Assembly: GCA_025463055.1 (NCBI GenBank)
Contig: JAOAPV010000057.1
Location: 1-48,923 of the forward strand
Origin: Candidatus Acidiferrum typicum
GTDB lineage: Bacteria; Acidobacteriota; Terriglobia; Acidiferrales; UBA7541
Reading direction: 5' to 3'
DNA: 48,923 bases
Below the pieces are notes generated by a model. That model saw only the letters and a list, made by a program, of their open reading frames with translations. It made no database searches and was not told the DNA's origin. A program made the translations under genes and the position numbers. Below are positions 43,073-48,923 of this stretch, in pieces (positions within the stretch are counted from its first letter, which is position 1; every line of letters starts with the position of its first letter).

Positions 43073-43104
43073 TTGACAAGCAGCCAACCCGCCAGTGCTA
43101 TAAT
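43073..43104 (+). promoter_or_regulatory. gatB promoter, predicting a leaderless mRNA
   Basis: A perfect TTGACA (43073-43078) and a perfect TATAAT (43099-43104) are 20 bp apart, longer than the 17-18 bp optimum. A start seven bases after the -10 would be at about 43111, on the GTG/ATG cluster that begins gatB. No ribosome site exists between the -10 box and the start codon. Confidence 0.5.
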
Positions 43105-43113
43105 TTTTGTGTG

Positions 43114-44598
43114 ATGGTGAAATCGGCGCCAGAAACGGCAGGTCTTTCTCCCGAAGTACTGGCCAAGTACGAGCCGGTGATCGGGTTGGAAGTACACGTC
43201 CAGCTTCTGACCGATTCCAAGATTTTTTGCGGCTGCTCGACACGATTCGGTGATGCGCCGAACAGCAATACGTGCCCGGTGTGCCTTGGGCTTCCGGGAA
43301 CGCTGCCGGTGCTGAACAAGCGCGTGGTAGAGATGGCGACGCGCGCGTCTTTGGCCTTGAATTGCGAGGTGCACGAGCATTCGCGGTTCGCGCGGAAGAA
43401 TTACTTTTATCCGGACCTGCCCAAGGGATATCAGATCTCGCAGTATGAGTTGCCGCTGGCGACGGGCGGCTGGATTGAAGTGGAGCACGACGGCGCGAAG
43501 AAGCGCATTGGCATCACGCGGCTGCACCTGGAAGAGGACGCGGCTAAGAATTTGCACGAAGGATTTTCGGAATCGTCCACGAAGGCGTACATCGATTACA
43601 ACCGCTGCGGAACGCCGCTTTGCGAAATCGTGTCCGAACCGGACATGCACGCACCGGAAGAGGCGTACGCGTATCTGACGACGCTGCGGCAAATCCTGCT
43701 GTACACCGGCGTTAGCGACTGCAACATGGAAGAAGGGTCGCTGCGCTGCGATGCAAACGTGAGCGTGCGCCTGCGCGGCTCGCGCGAATTCGGCACCAAA
43801 GTGGAAGTGAAAAATCTCAACTCTTTCCGGTTTTTGCAAAAAGCCCTGGAATACGAAATTGAGCGTCACATCGGCGTGATCGAAAGCGGCGGGCGTATTT
43901 CACAAGAGACGCGGCTTTGGAATCAATCCGCGAACCGCACGGATTCGATGCGCTCGAAAGAGAAGGCGCATGATTACCGGTATTTTCCCGAGCCGGATTT
44001 GTTGCCCGTGCACGTGAGCGCGGCTTGGCGCGAGGAAATCCGCGGCGCGTTGCCAGAGTTGCCGGAGGCGAAGCAGCAACGGTTTGTGCGCGAGTACGGA
44101 ATTACCGAGTACGATGCGGAAGTGCTGACCGGCTCGCAGGCGCTGGCGGATTATTTTGAGTCGGTGGCAAAGGCGGGCGGCTCGGCGAAGAGCGCTGCAA
44201 ACTGGATGCAGACGGAACTTCTACGCCGCCTGAACGACTCCGGGAAGGAAATCGAGGCAAGTCCCGTGAGGCCTGCTGCTCTCGCGGAACTGTTGAAGCT
44301 GGTGGAGTCCGGCCAAATCACGGGAGCGGTCGGCAAAAAAGTCTTCGCCTCGATGTTTGAGACGAGCCGGAGCGCCGCAGATATAGTCGCCGCTGAAGGA
44401 CTTGGCGCGCAAGTGGGCGCTGACGCGATTGAGCAGGCAGCGCGGGACGTGATTGCGAAGAATCCGGAGAATGTGGCGAAATTTAAATCGGGGAATGAAG
44501 GGGTATTCAAGTTTTTTGTGGGCCAGGTGATGAAAACTACGCGGGGGCAGGCTAATCCGCACGCTGTGAATGATATTTTGCGTCGGTTACTTTCGTAG
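43114..44598 (+). CDS. gatB: Asp-tRNA(Asn)/Glu-tRNA(Gln) amidotransferase subunit B
   Basis: This subunit of about 494 aa binds the misacylated tRNA and generates the amide on it in the GatCAB complex. The start region has GTG 43111, ATG 43114 and GTG 43117 in one frame; I use the ATG ([10 protein letters not shown]). The catalytic domain contains [13 protein letters not shown], the zinc-site cysteines CGC and CPVC (residues about 34-36 and 51-54), and the phosphate-binding SQYELPLA region. The yqeY-like C-terminal helical domain ends the protein ([27 protein letters not shown]). Length and motifs are standard. gatA and gatC are not in the window, so the complex is encoded at split loci. Confidence 0.96.
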   Translation: MVKSAPETAGLSPEVLAKYEPVIGLEVHVQLLTDSKIFCGCSTRFGDAPNSNTCPVCLGLPGTLPVLNKRVVEMATRASLALNCEVHEHSRFARKNYFYPDLPKGYQISQYELPLATGGWIEVEHDGAKKRIGITRLHLEEDAAKNLHEGFSESSTKAYIDYNRCGTPLCEIVSEPDMHAPEEAYAYLTTLRQILLYTGVSDCNMEEGSLRCDANVSVRLRGSREFGTKVEVKNLNSFRFLQKALEYEIERHIGVIESGGRISQETRLWNQSANRTDSMRSKEKAHDYRYFPEPDLLPVHVSAAWREEIRGALPELPEAKQQRFVREYGITEYDAEVLTGSQALADYFESVAKAGGSAKSAANWMQTELLRRLNDSGKEIEASPVRPAALAELLKLVESGQITGAVGKKVFASMFETSRSAADIVAAEGLGAQVGADAIEQAARDVIAKNPENVAKFKSGNEGVFKFFVGQVMKTTRGQANPHAVNDILRRLLS

Positions 44599-44631
44599 GA
44601 CAGATTGTAGTCTTCGTGGAACAGATTGTAG
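44590..44631. repeat. 21-bp imperfect tandem repeat at the gatB 3' end
   Basis: Copies at 44590-44610 and 44611-44631 match at 17 of 21 positions and share acagattgtag. The gatB stop codon is inside the first copy, so the duplication spread from the gene end into the intergenic space. Confidence 0.75.
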
Positions 44632-44651
44632 TGATGCCCAGGTCGTAAAAG

Positions 44652-44689
44652 CGGCGGCAAAACCGCCGGACCTGCCTGTAGCAGGCAGG
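44652..44689. repeat. Two adjacent GC-rich hairpins
   Basis: CGGCGG / CCGCCG (44652-44668, loop CAAAA) is followed by CCTGCCTG / CAGGCAGG (44671-44689, loop TAG). No T-run follows, so this resembles a dispersed REP-like element rather than a gatB terminator. It ends 24 bp before the selenoprotein-candidate start codon. Confidence 0.7.
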
Positions 44690-44713
44690 CTCCAAGAAAA
44701 TCTGAGGTGATTG

Positions 44714-45208
44714 ATGCTCAAGACAGGCGATAAGGCTCCCGAGTTTCGGGTGAAGGCCGATGATGGCAAAGACGTTGCGCTCGCGGATTTTCGTGGGAAG
44801 CGCGTGATCCTGTTTTTCTTTCCGAAGGCGAACACATCGGGTTGAACGGTCGAAGCGTCCGAGTTTCGTGACGCAAAGAAGCAATTTGACAAGCTGAATG
44901 TGGCGATACTTGGAGCGAGCGCCGATCCCGTCAAGACGCAAGCCGGCTTCAAGGAAAAGTACAAATTGAATTTTCCGCTGCTGAGCGATCCCGATTTCAA
45001 GATTATCGAGGCCTTCGGGTCGCGGCGCATGAAGACATTTCTGGGCAAGTCGTTTCTGGGAATTGTGCGCAGCTCGTTTCTGATCGGGGCGGACGGAAAA
45101 ATCGAGCACGTCTGGGACAATGTGAAAGCGAAAGGCCACGCCACCGAAGTGCTCGCCGTGGCCTCTGAAACGAATGGTAAGGCGCAAGCCGCCGCTAAAC
45201 GAACCTAG
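44714..45208 (+). CDS. BCP/PrxQ-type peroxiredoxin, predicted selenoprotein (TGA = Sec44)
   Basis: A 164-residue thioredoxin-fold peroxidase is encoded if the single in-frame TGA (44843-44845, codon 44) is read through. Before it: LKTGDKAPEF, LADFRGKRVILFFFPKANTSG. After it, in the same frame: TVEASEFRDAKKQFDKL, ILGASADPVKTQAGF, FPLLSDPDFKIIEAFG. In this family the motif is F-Y-P-K-A-D-T-P-G-C-T-x-E-A, and the TGA falls exactly on the peroxidatic cysteine. The usual second cysteine (EACEFRD) is serine, and no cysteine exists elsewhere in the frame, so the enzyme would be a 1-Sec peroxidase. GAGGTGA gives a good ribosome site. A SECIS-like hairpin follows the TGA. Conservation on both sides of the TGA argues against a pseudogene. 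Automated callers would leave only a fragment starting near 44900. Confidence 0.88.
44855..44874 (+). promoter_or_regulatory. Bacterial SECIS-like hairpin after the Sec TGA
   Basis: Nine nucleotides after the TGA a stem forms: GCGUC (44855-44859) pairs with GACGC (44870-44874), then CGA pairs with UCG, closing a GUU loop (44863-44865). One unpaired U (44869) sits on the 3' side. The loop G is 18 nt from the last base of UGA, within the range reported for bacterial SelB-binding elements, which need a G-U in the apical loop. The element lies within the coding sequence, as is usual in bacteria. Confidence 0.7.
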
Positions 45209-45228
45209 CTATCGTCGTTCGTAATCAC

Positions 45229-45280
45229 TTGATCGCAACTAGTTGATCGCAATCCGTTGATTGTAATCAGTTGATCGTCG
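45229..45280. repeat. 14-bp tandem repeat (TTGATCGCAAYYNG), four units
   Basis: Units start at 45229, 45243, 45257 and 45271 with exact 14-bp spacing; the last is partial. The array lies between convergent genes and includes the stop codon and last codons of the minus-strand gene. It is too short in period and lacks spacers, so it is not CRISPR. Confidence 0.8.
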
Positions 45281-45845
45281 TCGCCGCGCGGGTGGTGAAA
45301 CTTAGCCGCGTCTCGGCTGGGAACTCGACTTCTTTCTTTCCTGTGGCGGCCGCGCCCACGGTACCGGCTCCTGCCCCGGCGCCCGCGCCAATTAGTGCGC
45401 CTTTGCCGCCGCCGGCGAGTCCGCCGATCAAAGCACCCGCGCCTGCTCCACCACCGATGAATCCGGCGTCGCGCTTGCCCTTACCTCCCATGGTCTTTCC
45501 CGTAGAGCTGGTGGCAATCGCGTACGTCTTTCCGTGGACTTCAACGCTCTTGAGGCGCAGCCAAAGCTTGGCGGGAGTGGAAAGCCGACCGGAAGCTTGC
45601 GCGCTGGTGACTACGAGCTTGGCGTGCGCGCCTTTGGGGATGACGACTTTTCCGTTGGAGGTGACGTCATGCGCCACGGTGGCGACAACGCCTTCGCCAA
45701 CCTTAGCGTTTTTCGAGCTGATGGATTGGTCGATCGTCACCGTAATGGCCGTGCCCGCGGGAACCGAGGTTGCCGCGTGTGTCAAAGTGGTAATGCCGAG
45801 ACAAAGAGCTATTACTGACACAGAAAAACGCGTACGAGAATTCAT
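45267..45845 (-). CDS. Exported glycine-zipper protein
   Basis: This 192-aa protein uses the ATG at 45845 (MNSRTRFSVSVIAL), preceded by GGAGGTGA; upstream open frame of 40 codons lacks such a signal and overlaps the panC end. The signal peptide ends THAA. The mature N-terminal half is beta-rich (AGTAITVTIDQSISSKNAKVG, GKVVIPKGAHAKLVV), similar to TrbI/conjugal-type beta domains seen in many acidobacterial exported proteins. Residues about 130-170 are glycine-alanine zipper (GGGAGAGALIGGLAGGGKG), suggesting membrane insertion or oligomer packing. The final codons lie inside a 14-bp tandem repeat. Function unknown. Confidence 0.8.
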   Translation of the reverse strand: MNSRTRFSVSVIALCLGITTLTHAATSVPAGTAITVTIDQSISSKNAKVGEGVVATVAHDVTSNGKVVIPKGAHAKLVVTSAQASGRLSTPAKLWLRLKSVEVHGKTYAIATSSTGKTMGGKGKRDAGFIGGGAGAGALIGGLAGGGKGALIGAGAGAGAGTVGAAATGKKEVEFPAETRLSFTTRAATTIN

Positions 45846-45921
45846 CTCCGTCACCTCCAGGTGATTTGCTCCAATTAGCCGAACGCGATAGAGCGCGACG
45901 TCCTTTCGGAATGTCGCAATA

Positions 45922-46800
45922 CTAAAGATGGTAGGCGAGTTCTTCGGAATCGCCAACTGGCTCAACGTACAGGTTGTCTATGAGGCGGGTCTTGCCGAGG
46001 AAAACAGCGAGAACGGCGTAACAGGGGCGGGCTATGCGGGTGATGGGCTCGAAGGCGTCGGCGTCCACGATTTCCGCGTAATCCACCCTGGCTAGCGGCT
46101 CTGCGGCGATTACTTTGCGCATTGTGGATTGGAGTTGCAGGGCGTCGCGGACGCCTGCCGAGAGTTTGGCACGGGCGGCTTCGAGAGCGCGATGCAGGAC
46201 GGTGGCGGCTCGGCGCTCGTCGGCGCTGAGATAGGCGTTGCGGGAGGAGAGCGCGAGGCCGTCTGGCTCGCGAATGATCGGGCAGACTACGATTTCCGTC
46301 TCGAGATTCAGGTCGCGAACCATTTGCGAAATGATGCGGACCTGCTGGGCGTCTTTACGGCCGAAATAGGCGTAATGCGGCTCGACGATTTCGAGCAATT
46401 TCATTACGACGGTGGCTACGCCGCGGAAATGGCCGGGGCGCGAGCGGCCTTCGAGGCGGTCGCTGAGCCCTTCGACCGTGACATAGGTGCGGAAGCCGGT
46501 GGGATAGATTTCGGCAGCGTCGGGCAGAAATAGTGTGTCGACTCCAGCAGCGGAGAATTTCTCGGAATCGGATTCAAGCTTGCGGGGATATTTTGCGAAG
46601 TCTTCGTTGGGGCCAAATTGTTTGGGATTCACGAAGATTGATGCGATGACAGGCGAACATTCCAGCTTTGAGCGCTGCACTAATGCGGTGTGCCCTTCGT
46701 GCAACGCGCCCATTGTGGGTACAAAACCGATTATGCGGCTTTCCGCGCGGGCTTGACGGGCGGCCTCTTTCATCCAGGCGATGGTTCGGATTGTTTCCAC
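45922..46800 (-). CDS. panC: Pantothenate synthetase
   Basis: This 292-aa enzyme condenses pantoate and beta-alanine with ATP to make pantothenate. Family motifs are PTMGALHEGH (28-37, HIGH-like nucleotide site), VASIFVNPKQFGPNEDF, the pantoate site DRLEGRSRPGHFRGVATVV, YFGRKDAQQ and the KMSKS-like SSRNAYLS. The GTG start at 46800 puts PTMG at residue 28, as in E. coli PanC. It follows the DinB-family gene by 27 bp; panB lies just beyond that gene, so the pantothenate genes form a short minus-strand cluster panB-dinB-panC. Confidence 0.96.
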   Translation of the reverse strand: METIRTIAWMKEAARQARAESRIIGFVPTMGALHEGHTALVQRSKLECSPVIASIFVNPKQFGPNEDFAKYPRKLESDSEKFSAAGVDTLFLPDAAEIYPTGFRTYVTVEGLSDRLEGRSRPGHFRGVATVVMKLLEIVEPHYAYFGRKDAQQVRIISQMVRDLNLETEIVVCPIIREPDGLALSSRNAYLSADERRAATVLHRALEAARAKLSAGVRDALQLQSTMRKVIAAEPLARVDYAEIVDADAFEPITRIARPCYAVLAVFLGKTRLIDNLYVEPVGDSEELAYHL

Positions 46801-46809
46801 GATGGCGGA

Positions 46810-46826
46810 GCCGGCAGGATGCCGGC
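46810..46826. repeat. GCCGGC-AGGAT-GCCGGC hairpin between dinB-like gene and panC
   Basis: Two self-complementary GCCGGC hexamers flank AGGAT, immediately followed by GCTAC. The string looks like a short dispersed intergenic repeat and fills almost the whole 27-bp gap. Without a T-run it is unlikely to terminate transcription. Confidence 0.55.
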
Positions 46827-46827
46827 G

Positions 46828-47337
46828 CTACGCTTTGGCGGCGACTGCGCGCTCGCGGTAGAAATGCATCAGGTCGGTGAGGATTGGCTGCGCGCCGAGT
46901 TGACGCAGCATGGTGGTGATTTGTCCGCGATGGTAGGTGCCGTGATTCACCACGTGCTGCATGGATTGCCAGAGCGGGTTGCTGTAGACGCCGAATTTCA
47001 GGGTTTTGTATTCCATCACGCGCTCGAGATCGGATTGCGTCAGTCCGCGGACAAAATTCAGGAGGCGCGGCTCGAATTCACCCCAGCGCTCGCCGAGAGA
47101 GGCGGCGTCGGAATACTGCGTGTTGTCCGGCAGGGAAGCTGGGGAGCGGCCTTGGAAGCGCTCGAGCCAGATCCATTCGGCGCCGAAGATGTGGGCTAGC
47201 GTGTCGCGCACGGAAGAGAAGCTCGAGCTCATCGGCTTGGTGAATTGCTCTGGGGTTAACGCGGCGGCGGCTGTTAGGGAGCGGCGGTTAGCCCAGGCGT
47301 TGTAGTCGTAGAGCAGGCGGATTTCTTCAGGAGACAT
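46828..47337 (-). CDS. DinB/YfiT-family four-helix metalloprotein
   Basis: This 169-aa protein of the DinB superfamily starts YDYNAWANRR, typical of the first helix. The three metal-binding histidines are recognisable: H in DTLAHIFGAEWIW, and two in QHVVNHGTYHRGQI near residue 130. Family members include thiol-dependent S-transferases using bacillithiol or mycothiol, but many have no known reaction. GAGGAA precedes the ATG. Its position between panB and panC on the same strand suggests co-transcription but not necessarily a role in pantothenate synthesis. Confidence 0.9.
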   Translation of the reverse strand: MSPEEIRLLYDYNAWANRRSLTAAAALTPEQFTKPMSSSFSSVRDTLAHIFGAEWIWLERFQGRSPASLPDNTQYSDAASLGERWGEFEPRLLNFVRGLTQSDLERVMEYKTLKFGVYSNPLWQSMQHVVNHGTYHRGQITTMLRQLGAQPILTDLMHFYRERAVAAKA

Positions 47338-47409
47338 TGGAATTCCTCACAGATAGATTTCGGTGCTTTGCCAAAAGGCGCCCGCGGGAAAAGCGCCGCG
47401 GCCGCTACA

Positions 47410-48300
47410 TTAGCAGATCGAAATTTTGAGGTTGTCTTTTTTTGCTGCCGCACCCGAATGATACGACTCATTGTCCGATGGGAAGTTGCCGCTTTGCACG
47501 TCGGCGCTGTACTCGCGCACGGCGTTCGAGATGATCTCGCCGACATTGGCGTACTTGCGCGCGAATTTTGGCGTTTGGTCGAAGGTTAGGCCGAGCAGAT
47601 CGTGGACGACCAGGATCTGGCCGTCGCAGTCTGGGCCGGCTCCTATGCCGATGGTGGGAATGCGCAGCTCGCGGGTGATTTGCGCGGCGAGTTCGCGGGG
47701 GACGGCTTCGAGGACTACCGCGAAAGCGCCTGCGGCCTCTACGCCGCGGGCGTCTCGCAGCAACTGCTCGGCGGAATCGACGGTCTTGCCTTGCACGCGG
47801 TAGCCGCCGAGGGCGTTGACGGATTGCGGGGTGAGGCCGACGTGGCCCATCACGGGAATTTCTGCTTCGGTGAGGCGGGCTATTAGTTCGAGGCGGCGCT
47901 CGCCGCCTTCGACTTTTACAGCTTCGGCACCGGCTTCTTTTACGAAGCGCACGGCATTGCGCAGGGCTTCCGCGGTGTCCGAGTGGTAGCTGCCAAAAGG
48001 CATGTCCGCTACCACTAGTGCGCGCTTGGTGCCGCGCCGCACTGCGCGCGTGTGATGCAGCATTTCGTCGATCGTGACGGGCAGCGTGCTGTCGTGGCCC
48101 AGCACTACCATCGCTAGCGAATCGCCGACTAGTATTACGTCGACGCCGGCTTCGTCGAGTAGGCGCGCGGTTGGATAGTCGTATGCTGTTAAGCAGACGA
48201 TTTTTTTGGAATTTTCGGGGAAGGCTGCGGGTGATGCTTTTCGCTGCAGCAGTTCGGGCACGGTGATTTTCCCGTTGCCCGTGTTCGGAACGACGCTCAT
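47410..48300 (-). CDS. panB: 3-methyl-2-oxobutanoate hydroxymethyltransferase
   Basis: This 296-aa TIM-barrel enzyme makes ketopantoate from alpha-ketoisovalerate with methylene-tetrahydrofolate, the first step of pantothenate synthesis. Motifs include CLTAYDYPTARLLDEAGVD, VGDSLAMVVLGHDSTLPVT (metal-binding D and substrate residues), MPFGSYH, AEAVKVEGG, VMGHVGLTPQSVNALGGYRVQGK and the catalytic-end IGIGAGPDCDGQILVVHDLLGL. GGAGG lies 5 nt before the ATG at 48300. The C-terminal 25 residues are a poorly conserved hydrophilic tail. It is the first gene of the panB-dinB-panC cluster. Confidence 0.97.
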   Translation of the reverse strand: MSVVPNTGNGKITVPELLQRKASPAAFPENSKKIVCLTAYDYPTARLLDEAGVDVILVGDSLAMVVLGHDSTLPVTIDEMLHHTRAVRRGTKRALVVADMPFGSYHSDTAEALRNAVRFVKEAGAEAVKVEGGERRLELIARLTEAEIPVMGHVGLTPQSVNALGGYRVQGKTVDSAEQLLRDARGVEAAGAFAVVLEAVPRELAAQITRELRIPTIGIGAGPDCDGQILVVHDLLGLTFDQTPKFARKYANVGEIISNAVREYSADVQSGNFPSDNESYHSGAAAKKDNLKISIC

Positions 48301-48499
48301 GGTGGCCTCCGGTACCGTTCCCTGGGTTCGGGATACAGCCCTGCACCTTGCGGTTCAAGAATAGCAAAAATCGATTCGGTCTAGCAAAGTTTCGCGGCGG
48401 GAGGCAGGCCCGGGGGGGCCTGAGGAAAGCGGGTGAGGGAAAAGAGCGGTGAGGAAAGCCTAAGGGGCAAAAAGCGCCCCCCTGCGCTTGTATCTTGTG

Positions 48500-48727
48500 C
48501 GCTGAGGCAAACTCACCGGGGAGTATTGGTGAGTTGCTGCGGCGGGGAGGCCGCCCTGCGCTGAGGCCCGGATGCGAATCCGTGGGCCTGTCTGTAGATC
48601 GGCCCCCCGCCCTAGTTTCCGAAAACTGAAGAGAATCACAGGCCCCAAGAGCCTGCATTGACAAGCTCAGTTGGAAACAACGCAGGGTCGGGGAGCCGCA
48701 GCCACAGCCTACTCCAAAGGAGCGGCC
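48500..48727 (+). ncRNA. Structured leader of IS110-type element, bridge-RNA candidate
   Basis: Between panB and the transposase start, several hairpins follow one another: 48507-48537 (GCAACTCACC-type 10-bp stem with a bulged A and a 10-nt loop), 48541-48555 (GGCGG/CCGCC), 48564-48589 (AGGCCC/GGGCCT with an inner GGAT/ATCC and a GU bulge), and further ones near 48614-48627 and 48633-48649. IS110-group elements encode a bridge RNA in this upstream end that pairs with donor and target DNA. The fold here fits that plan, but neither the element's ends nor target-matching loops can be fixed from one copy. The region from 48301 to about 48480 holds nothing I recognise apart from the panB promoter region. 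Confidence 0.5.
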
Positions 48728-48923
48728 ATGGACACTATTGAAGCCTGTGGAGTGGAAGTGAGTGCACGAGAGTAGGTGGTGGCACGCAAAGAAAAAGGGA
48801 GTGTAAGGCTGAAGCGTTTTGCCAACACACCCGCTGGGCATCGGCAATTGCTGCGCACTCTCACCCGCGGAGGGCAGCGGGTGAGAGTGGTCTTGGAAGC
48901 GACCGGTCTGTACGCGCTGGACC
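48728..48923 (+). pseudogene. IS110-family transposase, decayed and cut by the right edge
   Basis: Reading from the ATG at 48728 (AGGAG 5 nt upstream) gives MDTIEACGVEVSARE, then a TAG at 48773-48775, then in the same frame VVARKEKGSVRLKRFANTP and VVLEATGLYALD to the edge. This is the N-terminal RuvC-like (DEDD) domain of IS110 transposases; VLEATG is the second acidic motif. Two faults are visible: the amber codon where relatives have leucine (TTG to TAG is one change), and E instead of the first catalytic D in GV(D)VS. Either alone would probably inactivate it. The remainder lies outside the window. Confidence 0.8.

Noticed and set aside
44714-44845. Peroxiredoxin as an ordinary nonsense pseudogene
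   Set aside because: The TGA replaces exactly the catalytic cysteine codon, the frame stays conserved for 120 codons after it, and a SECIS-like hairpin follows; random nonsense decay would not favour this position.
47468-48847. 459-aa minus-strand frame overlapping panB
   Set aside because: Arginine/proline/serine-rich composition typical of an out-of-frame read through a GC-rich gene; panB is unambiguous in the other frame.

Overview
The window looks like a chromosomal stretch from an Acidobacteriota genome, probably a soil lineage of the Terriglobia (Koribacter/Sulfotelmatobacter-like). This rests on a giant TonB-receptor-like protein with an N-terminal carboxypeptidase-regulatory domain, lipoproteins built from SdrD/B-like and Fn3 repeats, several sigma-54 activators, the sigma/anti-sigma/HEAT operon and the style of intergenic hairpin repeats. 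No marker gene fixes the species; the taxonomic call is inference.

Region 1 (1-22,351) is a surface-polysaccharide and adhesion locus with its own regulators. A minus-strand block encodes a sigma-54-type regulator, a Wza-like export protein, an outer-membrane beta-barrel candidate, a Wzz/GumC co-polymerase, an ExeA-like ATPase, a BY-kinase and a truncated Fn3/Ig lipoprotein. Divergent from it is a 761-aa TPR lipoprotein resembling PrsT of exosortase (XrtA) systems. Two SdrB-repeat lipoproteins follow, then a second sigma-54 activator, a PilZ protein, a histidine kinase/sigma-54 response-regulator pair (PrsK/PrsR-like logic), another PilZ protein and a GGDEF-PilZ fusion. This suggests matrix production controlled by sigma-54 and c-di-GMP. 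No exosortase or PEP-CTERM protein is visible here.

Region 2 (22,480-36,600) is mixed: a PPOX-fold protein, a membrane-anchored Ig-like protein, two tandem aldo/keto reductases, greA, an isoaspartyl peptidase, an OmpA-family protein, the 1118-aa receptor, a 990-bp repeat-rich gap, a secreted M24 peptidase and efp.

Region 3 (36,600-48,923) is mainly core metabolism and stress functions: purB, an ECF sigma/anti-sigma/HEAT/HEAT operon, a Tat-exported DsrE-like protein, gatB, a peroxiredoxin, a glycine-zipper protein, panC, a DinB protein and panB. The right edge enters a decayed IS110-family transposase preceded by a highly structured non-coding leader, a bridge-RNA candidate.

The strongest observation is the peroxiredoxin at 44,714-45,208. 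Its reading frame carries one in-frame TGA exactly where BCP/PrxQ enzymes have the peroxidatic cysteine, followed by a SECIS-like hairpin. The rest of the protein has no cysteine, so it is very probably a selenoprotein that ordinary gene callers would truncate. Second is a sigma-54-type activator at the head of the polysaccharide operon that keeps its ATPase motifs but has lost the GAFTGA sigma-54 contact loop.
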